64,000 bases of DNA from Cymbomonas tetramitiformis (Eukaryota > Chlorophyta > Pyramimonadophyceae > Pyramimonadales > Pyramimonadaceae). The notes under the pieces were generated by a model. It was given only the letters and a program-made list of their open reading frames with translations. It was not told the DNA's origin and searched no databases. A program made the translations under genes and the position numbers. The DNA lies in the NCBI GenBank assembly GCA_001247695.2, contig LGRX02035483.1:310001-374000 (forward strand), in the 5' to 3' direction. Shown piece after piece: positions 1 through 8,526 of this stretch (its first letter is position 1; each line of letters starts with the position of its first letter).

Positions 1-1
1 C

Positions 2-952
2 GGCAAATCGGAGAGCGATTATTTGAATTGCACGGATATAGGAGGACTTTTGCAAAAAGATATGGTAGAGTTGACATCACGACAAATGCAGTGCATGTGC
101 AGATACGTTTACACGAGTACCCCGACACAAGGTCCAACTACCGATGCACCGACAATCTCTCCAACGACCACTCCAACGACCAGTCCGACAGACTCTCCAA
201 CGGTCACTCCGACGCTCGGTCCGACCGGATCTCCGACTACCGAGTCACCAACAGAGACTCCAACGGACAGCCCGATCACGAAGACACCGACAGAATCTCC
301 GACGACCAAGAATCCGACCACCCAAACCCCAACAGTCCATCAGTGTCTATCGGGTCACACATGGGCACAACAGTCATACATTGAAATTACGACAGGCGAC
401 TGCACTGCTCATGGATACGAAATAATTACTGACAAAGATCAGTGCTCAGAAGCCGTGAATGATGTCCTGAGTATATCGAACGCCGAGGCGCGGACAAAAA
501 CCGACCGGTTTCTACAGTTCGTTGGTGCACCAGCCCCTGGCTGTAGCTACGAGCTAAAACAAGTAAAGAAAAAACCAACTTTTGTGCCTGAAGAACAATG
601 GTCTTTGGCTAGAGGAACTTGTACGGAAACTGATCCTTGCGTCTGCAAACAACCTCCACCTGATATTGTGGAGGTATACACGAGTCATCAAGGCATGTTC
701 GCCATGTGGAAATCTGTTATGACCCCTTATGAAGAGAGCAACGACGTCAGTGACCTCACGATGTCGACGACGGTCGCAGACCACGAGCAATCCTGGTGTG
801 GTTACAAGGATGCCGTCGCAAAGTGGGAAAGTACGCAAAAAGCGTACACTGCGTTGGTGGCGGAACTATCGTCTGCACCGCGCGCGCAATCGATCGAATA
901 TATCAAGGAGCCGCTGTCAAACACACTTTTTATAGCGACGAACCCTGCGTGA
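2..952 (+). CDS. Thr/Pro-rich surface-type protein, 5' partial
   Basis: The reading frame is already open at the first bases of the window, so the true start lies upstream. Roughly residues 35-115 of the visible part are a low-complexity array of short PT-containing units (SPTDSPT, TPTESPT and similar), typical of heavily O-glycosylated stalks of cell-surface or virion-surface proteins. The C-terminal two thirds is Cys-containing and non-repetitive, with several Trp, and ends in a helical Lys/Glu stretch. No membrane anchor is visible at the C-terminus; a signal peptide could lie upstream of the window. Function is unknown; a glycosylated structural or attachment protein is an inference from composition only. 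It ends 588 nt before a convergent gene. Confidence 0.6.
   Translation, partial: GKSESDYLNCTDIGGLLQKDMVELTSRQMQCMCRYVYTSTPTQGPTTDAPTISPTTTPTTSPTDSPTVTPTLGPTGSPTTESPTETPTDSPITKTPTESPTTKNPTTQTPTVHQCLSGHTWAQQSYIEITTGDCTAHGYEIITDKDQCSEAVNDVLSISNAEARTKTDRFLQFVGAPAPGCSYELKQVKKKPTFVPEEQWSLARGTCTETDPCVCKQPPPDIVEVYTSHQGMFAMWKSVMTPYEESNDVSDLTMSTTVADHEQSWCGYKDAVAKWESTQKAYTALVAELSSAPRAQSIEYIKEPLSNTLFIATNPA
110..340 (+). repeat. PT-encoding low-complexity tandem repeat
   Basis: Degenerate 12-15 nt units (accgac, tctccaac and similar) encode the Thr/Pro stalk of the first gene. The antisense strand is also open here (a Val/Gly-rich ORF), which is only a by-product of the repeat. Confidence 0.7.
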
Positions 953-1084
953 TGGGTGTTTTTTTAAGTTTGGATTTTACACTGTACGATTCACTGCGGT
1001 ATACGGAATGCTTTATTGTTTTATAAACTCTTCTTTCACAGTAGAGACTTGAGAAGACCAATATTTTTTGAGTTATGTTGTGCA

Positions 1085-1191
1085 CACTCTTAAGTGTCAG
1101 GTTTCGTAAGGGGTCGAACTTTGTAGGTATGTTTTGAAAGTGAGATTTCACAAAGTACATTGTCGACACCTATCGAAAACCAACTCTTGAC
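1085..1191. repeat. Dispersed inverted-end repeat, copy 1
   Basis: This copy starts with CTCTTAAGTGTCAGG followed by TTTCGTAAGGGG and ends with the inverted counterpart (GACACCTATCGAAAACCAACTCTTGAC). It is one of about eleven related elements in the window. It lies in the 953-1539 gap between convergent genes, where I see no coding sequence. Confidence 0.6.
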
Positions 1192-1466
1192 AATGACATC
1201 TTTGAAGAGCTGTTATCAAGAGAATCATGCAAATCTCCGTATTCTTTAGAAGAATGCTCTTAAATTTACGATTACTTCGATTGTTCGTACAAAACCACTC
1301 TATTCGGCAATTCGAATCTTCCAGTTGTGTTCGTGAGACGTCGAATTTTCTTGTCGCGAGATTCAATTCATGTGGAAGCGCTCCTTCGCATCTACTCCGT
1401 AGCCATTGTGTTTAGAAATTTATTCAGCAACCATCTTTTTTTCTGTTGAAGAAGAAGGCCACGCCG

Positions 1467-1511
1467 AATTTCGCGCGCGCGAAGCATGGGGGGTCTCGCG
1501 CGCGCGAAATT
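1467..1511. repeat. CG-alternating hairpin, locus 1
   Basis: A perfect 16-bp inverted repeat (1467-1482 and 1496-1511), whose core is TTTCGCGCGCGCGA, encloses a 13-nt loop AGCATGGGGGGTC. It lies 29 nt beyond the stop codon of the minus-strand JAMM-like gene, but other copies of the family are not at gene ends. Confidence 0.85.
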
Positions 1512-1539
1512 TTGTCAGGATAAGCAGAATTTAAAGGCG

Positions 1540-2739
1540 TCAAACAAACGTGTACGGATAAAAGTCTACTGCCACGCAGTATCGGAATAAGAACATGTAC
1601 ATCATGAGGTAACGATGGACGTCTTGGAAGGTGTCTAGAGCCATCGATCGCAGATACTGTAGCTCAACCTTGTCTACGCCCTTGTCCAGATCAAGACTGT
1701 CTTGAAGTGTCATCAGATCTTCGACTCTCCCATACAGCTCTGCACCCGAAACCTTTTGCGAGGACGTTTGTTCGAGAAATTCAAAGCCCTTTCGCCTGCG
1801 GAGATTTCTCGTCCAACTTTTTCCGCGCAATTTTCGAAGGACATATATTCCGCTGTACCCAATGATCGCGTGTGTCATGGAGCGAGTCAGCGTGGTCAAG
1901 AAGCACGCGCCATCTTCAAAACTCGGTGGAGCGTGCTCTCCTAGACGCGGTCTTATGACGAGTGGGTGGCAATGAAAACTTGTCACTTGTCGCTTCACCT
2001 TTTGGTCCCTGGCGCTGAAGAACTCCTCTTTTTCTGTTACATCGACAGGAACAACACCGAGTCTGGGGGTTTCGTCAAAAGTGCGGCCTATGTTGATCAC
2101 ACACACTTCGTCTAAAGTGAGCGGAAGTCGCTTGGCGTAAGGTCCTTTGAGACCGCAGGAAGCCAGCAGAAGGCCAGCGCACTCGTATCTGTGACGTATC
2201 ATTCGGCGTACTTCGCACAAGAAGTGTGACCAATCGACGTGGTTCACTTTTAGGATTTCGTGTAAATACAGTGGCGTGATCACTCCGGAATTCACACCCG
2301 TGACACGGAAGTCTGACTTGCGGCTCGAAACGATTCTATTGTACCGGTCGCGGACGAGCTTTGCTGAGAATTCGGATGTCCCTTTCAGCTGCTGTTGTTC
2401 CCATAGCCATACCGGTAGCGTTATACGAATCTTACTCGGCAACGGTTTGCAAATCCTACGCGACGAAGTGGCTGTATGCAACTGTCGCGCGTGGCAACAG
2501 TCCACGACCGAGTGCAGAGAAACGATGCAATCGGTGTCGATCGGGTGCGGCTTTTCTTTTGCTCGATCAGTGTCTGCGGCCGGATGCGACCTACATGACG
2601 TTTCCAAATTGCACGCTTTTGCAACCGACCTCGACATGTCGATCGAGCCCGGCTTTTCCTTTACGCATTTGGTGTGTGCGGTCGGAAACGGCTTGCAAGA
2701 CGTTTCCGGATACCACACCTGCGCAACCGATATCGACAT
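1540..2739 (-). CDS. JAMM/MPN-like metalloprotease (candidate deubiquitinase)
   Basis: The C-terminal half has the layout of a JAMM/MPN isopeptidase: Glu-186 in YECAGLLL, then the metal-ligand pattern His-256-x-His-258-Pro, and Ser-273 and Asp-276 in PPSFEDGA. In this family these residues bind zinc and the catalytic water and cleave ubiquitin-type isopeptide bonds. Residues 1-70 are a degenerate repeat of about 34 residues beginning SIDMS or PIDTD. The frame stays open further upstream but only from a GTG. I chose the ATG at 2739 because a TATA box (ACTATAAATG on this strand, about 2797-2806) lies about 60 nt upstream. Several RING-type ligases are encoded in the same window, so a role in reversing or editing ubiquitination is plausible. 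The HxH...S..D match is clear; overall family membership is inferred from motifs only. Confidence 0.55.
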   Translation of the reverse strand: MSISVAQVWYPETSCKPFPTAHTKCVKEKPGSIDMSRSVAKACNLETSCRSHPAADTDRAKEKPHPIDTDCIVSLHSVVDCCHARQLHTATSSRRICKPLPSKIRITLPVWLWEQQQLKGTSEFSAKLVRDRYNRIVSSRKSDFRVTGVNSGVITPLYLHEILKVNHVDWSHFLCEVRRMIRHRYECAGLLLASCGLKGPYAKRLPLTLDEVCVINIGRTFDETPRLGVVPVDVTEKEEFFSARDQKVKRQVTSFHCHPLVIRPRLGEHAPPSFEDGACFLTTLTRSMTHAIIGYSGIYVLRKLRGKSWTRNLRRRKGFEFLEQTSSQKVSGAELYGRVEDLMTLQDSLDLDKGVDKVELQYLRSMALDTFQDVHRYLMMYMFLFRYCVAVDFYPYTFV

Positions 2740-2750
2740 GTCGATCGAAC
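2638..2750. promoter_or_regulatory. CGATCG promoter motif, divergent pair 2739/2848
   Basis: GTCGATCGAAC lies at 2740-2750, in the intergenic region shared by the JAMM-like gene (minus) and the 1,058-residue gene (plus). A degenerate copy, GTCGATCGAGC, lies at 2638-2648 inside the first codons of the JAMM-like gene, where the repeat encodes SIDMS. It is the same near-palindrome found upstream of DNA polymerase and others. Confidence 0.55.
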
Positions 2751-2847
2751 TCGGCGTCCGACAATGGCGGAGTACGACGAACTGCCGACGAAGCACGCAT
2801 TTATAGTCGCACGAGCATATACCTTCTAAAAGTAAAAGTGACCCATC

Positions 2848-5800
2848 ATGTTGGCGACTCAAATGGAGTGCGCGGCGCCAGTTTTGGATATTCTTGAGCA
2901 CGCGGACAAGCCCGCTTGTATATTGCGCATTATATCTGCGCTTTATTACGGCAGAAACAGGCGTGCGGTGGACGGTGCTAGATGTGCGAAAGAGATCTTG
3001 CGCAATCTTGAGCCGTTCTGCGACGATCCCGTTTTTGGCGGACTGGTGCTAGACAGCGCCATTTCTTTTTGTCGCCGAGAACAGGGCGTCGGGAACGCGG
3101 AGGGCGATGAAATTCGTAGCATGCGGGAGCTTTTGAGTGTGTGGGCTCGTCGTGAGAATGGACTCGTCGACTTGTATAAAAACGTCTTCGCGATGCACGG
3201 CGAGCACGGCACGCACAACGCGCTGATGTGCGCGGATTTGTTCGCATTGAGCCTGTCCGAGGACTTGGAAAGTTTATACGTGCAGTCCAACAGATCGTTT
3301 CACTACTTTCCCTTCACCCTGACTTGTCGTTTGGGCGTATGTCTGGAAGAGTGGACGCAATTTTTGAACGACGCTTACGCGCACAACTTGCTCTTTCTGG
3401 AAGTTCCCGACGTGCGCTTACGGTTGTTTGTCATACCTGTGTGTCACGATCGTACCGAACCTTCACCCGGCGCGTTTCCGTTGTGCGCGACCTACATCAC
3501 CATCGCCGTTTCTGGGTCCACGTTCGGTCACGAGGACAGCGTGGCGCACGTACAGAGTCTGATGTACGCGGGTGGAGATAAGGGGAAAACGAAGGATATG
3601 TCGAAAGCCGTAGGGAAGATCGTCGCTGCCCTCTATCTGCGGTTTCGTCAGGCGGGGTACACGGTGAGCAGTAAAGGCGTTCACGACGCGGTGCTGACGT
3701 ATCACCAACCGTTCGTGTACAAGGGAAACTGCGACCCTTCGGTATGGGACAACAGCGACTTGTTCTGCGAACACGTCGCGCGGTTGATGCTTCTGTTCAA
3801 GAACAGAGCGGACGTCAACAAGACGCGGTCCGACGTTCTAGCGATCTGCACGAAGAGCGACATCGTGAGTACGTTCGCGAAGAGCATGCTGCGCGACTCC
3901 GACCAGGGCTCGCTGCATAAGTATTTTGAGAGCGTTGCCGCGGAATCCAACGGGGAGCGGAGTCTGTGGCGCTTGGTCGAGCGCAGCAAGGACGGCGACT
4001 TTCGGATCCGCGGAAACGCGACGTTCCGTGCGAAGGTTGCTCAACGACGGTGGCGATCGGCTACGAGCGAGTCGACGCCTTGCAAGAGGAGACACCCGGT
4101 CGACCAAGAGCAAGCGGACGAGGCGCGCGCGTATCTGTCGCACGTAGGTGATGGGTTTGACAACACCAGCTGCTTGCTGTACCACTCGAGTAAGTTTGTC
4201 AGGGTTAACGATATCGTCGACGGTATCAGCAAGCAGTTTCTTTCGGAACGCAGAATGCTCGAGCGCGGGGTCGGGTACGTTGAAGCGAGAGGTGCGGGTG
4301 CGCATCGGTTGCCGATAGACGGATCAAGCAAGACGCAGATGAAATACTGGCTGGTGTGCAGCGTGCACCGATGCAACGAGAGTTATCGAGGCAAACCGCT
4401 GCTCTGTAGAACCTACGGGGTGGTGTGTATTCCGAAGGACAACACGTTGCGCGAGTGCGACGGACGAATGCGATGCATTATGCGCGTACTGTGTGGCGTG
4501 GTCGGTACGTCTTATCACTTGAAGAGTTTGAATCTCGACACGAACGGCACCGCGCTGAGCTGGTGGAGCAGGACAAGTTCTGAGCGCAAGCAAGATGCGT
4601 ATCCGCTATTCTTCGAAAGCAATTCCATGCCGGTTCTGTGGCGCGAGAGCACCAGGCTCAACTGCTTGTGGTTTCCAAAAGTGGCGTGCTGGAGAACGGT
4701 ACCCGTCCGACCGGTTTACAAAGATAGCACCTTGACAATGATATACAATTCTTTATCTGCGTCCGCCGCCGAGCTCGGTACCAGGCAATTCGGTCGCGCT
4801 ATCGCGAGGGAAGAATCCGGTTCGTGGAGTGTGACGTACATGCTGGGCAACGACACGAGCGCGCTTCCGTCCGGTGTGAAGTCGCAGATAGACACGGTAT
4901 GGAGTCTTTTTGTGAAAACCTACATGAGCAATCAAAAACTGGATGGCACCAAAATCACTTCGCAAGATATAGGCTTTCCCGAGCTGGGTTTTGGAACCGC
5001 GGCGACGGTCTGCGCGCTCGAATTGCTGGAGCACCTCGATGACGCTTTGTGTCGTTATTGCGTCCAAGAAACCTTTGGAGTGAATCTGAAGATTTTGAAG
5101 AACGGCGTCGACGTTTCCAGCGACGAGTTCGCGAACGCGGTCGGCTCCAACTTCACGCTGCTTGAGGACTGCGACAGATTGACTATTCGTCTGTCCGGCA
5201 CGCCTTATGGATACCACACGGTCGAGGAGCACCCGCAATTTGTGCACATCTCCTTGTTCCACGCTGTCAGGATGACCATCTTGCGGATGGTTTCACTTGA
5301 AGAAGGCGAATCGATGCCTTATTTGGATGTCGGCGACGAGACCACTAGGTACGAGCAATTTCAAAGCCTGATACGTGAAGACGCTGGGGATGTGCGCAAC
5401 AATCTCCACGTCAAACTCGCTCTTTGCGACGATTTCAGACGAGACGGAATCGCTCGATCGTGCCTCCGGAACAACGACGCGCACATGAAGAAACGCACAT
5501 TCGCGGAGTCGGCGTGGATATACGCTCGATTCTACATAAATCCGTGCATACTGTTGTGCGAAGAAGACGCGGTCGTAGGCTTCGATCGGCAAACAATTCA
5601 CGCTACCAGCGGCGCATGCGGAGAGATACCGTTGGTGTGCGACGGTACGAGCTCCGCCGAGGCATCTCTTAGATGGTACTGGAAAGGCCCTCAGGAACGA
5701 TGCGCCTCTCTGCCGGTGGTGGAGATAATTTCGTCCACGCCGACGTTGCGCGCGGTGGATTTGTTTATCGACGGGGTGAACGTGAAAGCGAGCGCGTGCA

Positions 5801-6024
5801 AGGATATGGATTTGGTGGCCTGTGACAAGGTTTCGGCGCACGTTTGTATGAGCCCCGGTGCGCCGGACGAGGCCGCGGGCAGTTTCTGCGTGTACGGAAG
5901 CGTGACTCCGGCGATGAGGTGGAGTATTGTCAGCGTCACAGAAGGTTCCGTTTTGCGCGTCGTGACTTCGCGAATGAGCGTTCAGATCATCTTGGTGAGA
6001 TCCATGCACACCCGGAACACTTGA
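2848..6024 (+). CDS. Large protein of unknown function (1,058 aa)
   Basis: I do not recognise this protein. The ATG at 2848 is preceded by a TATA-like CATATACC about 35 nt upstream and by the CGATCG motif about 100 nt upstream. It has strongly G/C-ending codons throughout. The sequence is mostly globular with scattered Cys and His, one basic patch near residues 405-420 (Lys/Arg-rich, with TPCKRRHP), and no clear membrane segment or signal peptide. Its size suggests a structural or replication-associated protein, but nothing in the sequence proves that. The frame continues past its TGA stop with equally strong codon bias (see 6034-6177), so the annotated C-terminus may be incomplete. Confidence 0.8.
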   Translation: MLATQMECAAPVLDILEHADKPACILRIISALYYGRNRRAVDGARCAKEILRNLEPFCDDPVFGGLVLDSAISFCRREQGVGNAEGDEIRSMRELLSVWARRENGLVDLYKNVFAMHGEHGTHNALMCADLFALSLSEDLESLYVQSNRSFHYFPFTLTCRLGVCLEEWTQFLNDAYAHNLLFLEVPDVRLRLFVIPVCHDRTEPSPGAFPLCATYITIAVSGSTFGHEDSVAHVQSLMYAGGDKGKTKDMSKAVGKIVAALYLRFRQAGYTVSSKGVHDAVLTYHQPFVYKGNCDPSVWDNSDLFCEHVARLMLLFKNRADVNKTRSDVLAICTKSDIVSTFAKSMLRDSDQGSLHKYFESVAAESNGERSLWRLVERSKDGDFRIRGNATFRAKVAQRRWRSATSESTPCKRRHPVDQEQADEARAYLSHVGDGFDNTSCLLYHSSKFVRVNDIVDGISKQFLSERRMLERGVGYVEARGAGAHRLPIDGSSKTQMKYWLVCSVHRCNESYRGKPLLCRTYGVVCIPKDNTLRECDGRMRCIMRVLCGVVGTSYHLKSLNLDTNGTALSWWSRTSSERKQDAYPLFFESNSMPVLWRESTRLNCLWFPKVACWRTVPVRPVYKDSTLTMIYNSLSASAAELGTRQFGRAIAREESGSWSVTYMLGNDTSALPSGVKSQIDTVWSLFVKTYMSNQKLDGTKITSQDIGFPELGFGTAATVCALELLEHLDDALCRYCVQETFGVNLKILKNGVDVSSDEFANAVGSNFTLLEDCDRLTIRLSGTPYGYHTVEEHPQFVHISLFHAVRMTILRMVSLEEGESMPYLDVGDETTRYEQFQSLIREDAGDVRNNLHVKLALCDDFRRDGIARSCLRNNDAHMKKRTFAESAWIYARFYINPCILLCEEDAVVGFDRQTIHATSGACGEIPLVCDGTSSAEASLRWYWKGPQERCASLPVVEIISSTPTLRAVDLFIDGVNVKASACKDMDLVACDKVSAHVCMSPGAPDEAAGSFCVYGSVTPAMRWSIVSVTEGSVLRVVTSRMSVQIILVRSMHTRNT

Positions 6025-6033
6025 TTCGTGCAG

Positions 6034-6177
6034 CCTATCGCGAAGGCGGAGTTTGTCGACAGTATGGAGAAGACGCTGTTCAGGGACATGATGCAGAAGA
6101 TGGTGTTCACCGACAACACGGACGCGATGGCGCCGACGAAGCAGAAGGCGGACAGGAAGCAACCGCCAATGCAATAA
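6034..6177 (+). CDS. Possible in-frame C-terminal exon of the 2848 gene
   Basis: After the TGA at 6022-6024 the same frame stays open to a TAA at 6175-6177 and keeps strong G/C third-position bias. It encodes a Lys/Met/Asp-rich tail of 47 residues with repeated KTLF, DMMQKM and QKADRK-type groups. A candidate 39-nt intron (GTGAGA at 5995 to CAG at 6033) would remove the stop and keep the frame. Alternatives are stop-codon readthrough, a sequencing difference, or a small separate ORF from the ATG at about 6061. The antisense hydrophobic ORF here is probably a shadow. Confidence 0.4.
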   Translation, partial: PIAKAEFVDSMEKTLFRDMMQKMVFTDNTDAMAPTKQKADRKQPPMQ

Positions 6178-6790
6178 GCGGACAGGATGCAGTAGGGTGC
6201 TCTGAAAGATTTGGTGGAATTGTTGCAAGCGGGTGGCATGAGTGACACTGTTGAGGTGAAATATGTTTGACTCAAGCTGCGCTTTTATCATCTATAATCA
6301 CGGCAGATTGCGTGCGCTTGGTCGGGTGTATCTGGATGCATTGTAGGTTGCCTTCTTCTGTACGGATAGCCACGCGCGTGACAACGATGCAGCCACAGAT
6401 TCGTTTAATGCCGACGACTTCGCATAAATTATCGTAGTTCTTTTCGGTCCGTTTTGACGAACAGGATAGTGAGCGCACGCGCGTCGTTTCTTTTGCCACG
6501 GCACACGCATATATATATATATATACAAGCGTAAACGTACATTACGAATATCGAATAACGGATGACAAAGTGCGCATGCTTTTTGTAAGACGCCTTCCAT
6601 GAACGTGTCGTTTGTTTGTATGTTGTATGTAAAAGAATTATCGTGTATACATACGCGTACATGTGAATACCCAATCGTTTGATCGGTGACGACGCTGCGT
6701 CGGTTTAAGAGGTAACGTTCGGTAGGTGTAGGAATTTTGTAGAAGTGGCTCTTAAAACAGTCCGCTAATTCGATTAATTCGATCGCCGTG
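6178..6790. other. Intergenic region with (TA)n tract and repeat
   Basis: I see no convincing gene. The region holds a pure TA run at about 6508-6526 that could serve as a TATA box in either direction. It also holds dispersed repeat copy 2 at 6704-6755, directly upstream of the NADAR gene. Minus-strand ORFs through it start with non-ATG codons or run through the repeat. Confidence 0.4.
6704..6755. repeat. Dispersed inverted-end repeat, copy 2 (short form)
   Basis: TTAAGAGGTAAC, then GTTCGGTAGGTGTAGGAATTTTGT and the inverted end GTGGCTCTTAA. Both ends are present within about 52 nt, so this is the minimal unit of the family. It ends 36 nt before the NADAR start codon. Confidence 0.6.
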
Positions 6791-7453
6791 ATGTCGGTCA
6801 GTATGTCGACGTCTAGCAAACGTGATTCCGAGAAGCAAATCAAGTGGTACAAGGGTAAAAAGCCTCCCGGGGACAACGACCGCGACGTTTTCATGTTTTT
6901 AAGCGGCTCTGCGGATAAACCCCCCGGTAAGGGTGTTGGTGAGGTTTTACACGATGGTCATAATGTTATGTATAAAGCCTTACACGGGATGAAAAACTGG
7001 CGTAAGGTGCTTTCTAATTTCTGGGTTTGTCCGTTCGAGTACGACGGGAAGACGTACAACAGTGCCGAGCACGCGTATCACGCCGAAAAGTTTCGCATGG
7101 TTGCCGAAATGAGGGAAGAGGAAACCGCATCGAAGTACGCTGAAAAGTTTCAGGTTCCCGATGAAGACCTAAGCGCATCTGAGGTCAACTTTTCTGATCT
7201 CAAGGGATCGGACGTCAAGAAGAAGGGAGGTAGTAGGAGCTTTGCAATGTACCCGGATGAAATAGAATTATGGGGAAAGATCTCGGAATTTGTTTTGCAG
7301 AGTATTCTCGAGCAGAAGTTTTCGCAGTGCCCGTTGGCCAAAGACGTGTTACTCGCTACGGGCGATAGCGTACTCGTCCACAGCATGGGACGATGCGGAG
7401 TGCGTCACCACTGGGACTTTTTGGAGGACATTCGACAGAAACTAAGGCAGTAG
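6791..7453 (+). CDS. NADAR-domain protein (YbiA-like N-glycosidase fold)
   Basis: A protein of 220 residues that starts at the ATG at 6791; the codon before it is GTG. The NADAR hallmark is clear: LSNFWVCPFEYDGKTY followed by SAEHAYHAEKF (about residues 75-101), and a C-terminal GRCGVRHHWDFLED block. Proteins of this family hydrolyse N-glycosidic bonds in riboflavin-pathway intermediates or remove ADP-ribose from guanine in nucleic acid. In a virus either a metabolite-cleaning role or reversal of ADP-ribosylation of viral DNA is possible, and the sequence does not decide. The N-terminal 35 residues are Lys-rich and probably disordered. Dispersed repeat copy 2 lies immediately upstream. Confidence 0.85.
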   Translation: MSVSMSTSSKRDSEKQIKWYKGKKPPGDNDRDVFMFLSGSADKPPGKGVGEVLHDGHNVMYKALHGMKNWRKVLSNFWVCPFEYDGKTYNSAEHAYHAEKFRMVAEMREEETASKYAEKFQVPDEDLSASEVNFSDLKGSDVKKKGGSRSFAMYPDEIELWGKISEFVLQSILEQKFSQCPLAKDVLLATGDSVLVHSMGRCGVRHHWDFLEDIRQKLRQ

Positions 7454-7520
7454 GAGCGGTGGCTCGTCGAATAGAATGAGATGTGATCAACAAAATGTTT
7501 CGGGAACTGGAAAGTGGCGT

Positions 7521-7690
7521 TTCTTGAGGAGTGATTTTCGGTAGGTGTAGGAATTTTGTCAAAGTGATATCCCCACGTTTTACACCGATTATGATATTAT
7601 TAATGTTACGTGTTATGGACGCAATCTTAAAAACGTTACCGCAAAAACAGGCCTACGAAGGCCTATCTCGTACAACAACTGACTCTTAAG
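7521..7690. repeat. Dispersed inverted-end repeat, copy 3
   Basis: Starts TTCTTGAGGAGTGATTTTCGG, with TAGGTGTAGGAATTTTGT nearly identical to copy 2, and ends with GACTCTTAAG. It lies in the 7454-7904 gap, where I see no gene; a TATA-like CTATAAATACC follows at about 7736. Confidence 0.6.
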
Positions 7691-7904
7691 GGACGTTCCG
7701 GGGTCTTTCGTTAAGTACGCGTAGAGACAAAGTTACTATAAATACCATATCAAGAGGCGGTTTTTGTGATGAGTGGGCACTTATGGGTATGTCGTGGCAA
7801 TGCAAATTCACAGAGTGCGCTGTTGATACATAACAATGATATTGCTACGCCCCTGTATACATAAAAAGAGCCACCTGTACGATTTGTAGTGCGGTGAAAC
7901 GTCC

Positions 7905-8183
7905 ATGAGCACACAACCGCCTTCGGCGCCCAAAACAAGACTTGCGCGCGCGTCGACGTTACGTACGCAGCTATGTCACACGCCTTGCTTAAGCAGCTGC
8001 GTGTACGTCCTTCTGTGCATATTGCTGATTGTGGCGCTCATAAGAAAAGAACAAAATATTATAAGCGACGAAGGAGTGCCCGTATACTACTACTCAAAGC
8101 CACCAACACTGCAAGCCGTGGTGTCGCAAGAGTACAACGACGTCGGTGAATATAGCGAGGATGCCAACGCGGTTGTGGTATAA
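7905..8183 (+). CDS. Small single-pass membrane protein (92 aa)
   Basis: I recognise no family. The ATG at 7905 is 40-50 nt downstream of TATACATAAAAAG. One strong transmembrane segment is visible at about residues 31-46 (CVYVLLCILLIVALI). It is preceded by a basic, Ser/Thr/Pro-rich N-terminus and followed by a Tyr- and acid-rich tail (YYYSKPP, EYNDVGEYSED). Charge distribution predicts the N-terminus inside. A tail with clustered Tyr could be a signalling or sorting tail, but that is inference. A similar small TM protein is at 12921. Confidence 0.6.
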   Translation: MSTQPPSAPKTRLARASTLRTQLCHTPCLSSCVYVLLCILLIVALIRKEQNIISDEGVPVYYYSKPPTLQAVVSQEYNDVGEYSEDANAVVV

Positions 8184-8371
8184 AAAAGTCTTCGCCGCTC
8201 GGTTGGGACGAGCGAAAGAAAACGACAAGAAAAAGAAAAAGATAATAAGGTTGTATAGGTTTTTCCGGCTCTGCTCTGAGCCGGCTGAGACAAGCGTTCA
8301 AGTCGTGCGTCTTCGCTTGTGATCATCCGCGCAGCAGTGTCGAGAAATGCAACATGGCGAGGCGGTCTATG

Positions 8372-8419
8372 TTTCGCGCGCGCGAGACTGCCCCCCCCCC
8401 TCGCTTCGCGCGCGCGAAA
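8372..8419. repeat. CG-alternating hairpin, locus 2
   Basis: Arms of 14 bp (8372-8385 and 8406-8419, TTTCGCGCGCGCGA and its complement) enclose a loop rich in C (a run of about 12 C). It is the opposite orientation to locus 1 if the loop G-run is taken as direction. Confidence 0.8.
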
Positions 8420-8526
8420 AGATAGAACGCTTCGCCGTGAGGTTGATCGCTACAATAAGACCACCCTGACTTCGCGCGCGCGAAAAGACAGAACGCTTCG
8501 CCAGAGCTTGATCGCTACAACAACTG
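8405..8526. repeat. 66-bp tandem duplication carrying one hairpin arm
   Basis: Starting at 8405 and again at 8471, the same sequence appears: hairpin arm TTCGCGCGCGCGAAAAGA, then AGAACGCTTCGCC and TTGATCGCTACAA, with few differences. The second copy leaves a lone hairpin arm at 8471-8486 without a partner. Confidence 0.75.

Noticed and set aside
109..321. Antisense Val/Gly-rich ORF
   Set aside because: Direct by-product of the PT-encoding repeat on the plus strand.
5982..6239. Minus-strand hydrophobic ORF (85 codons) overlapping the end of the 1,058-residue gene
   Set aside because: It is opposite a plus-strand frame rich in Glu/Lys/Met codons with strong bias; the reverse complement of such sequence gives Leu/Phe/Ser-rich hydrophobic text. 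The plus frame explains the region better.
6298..6894. Minus-strand ORF of 198 codons
   Set aside because: It runs through the dispersed repeat, the TA tract and the start of the NADAR gene, and shows no coding bias.
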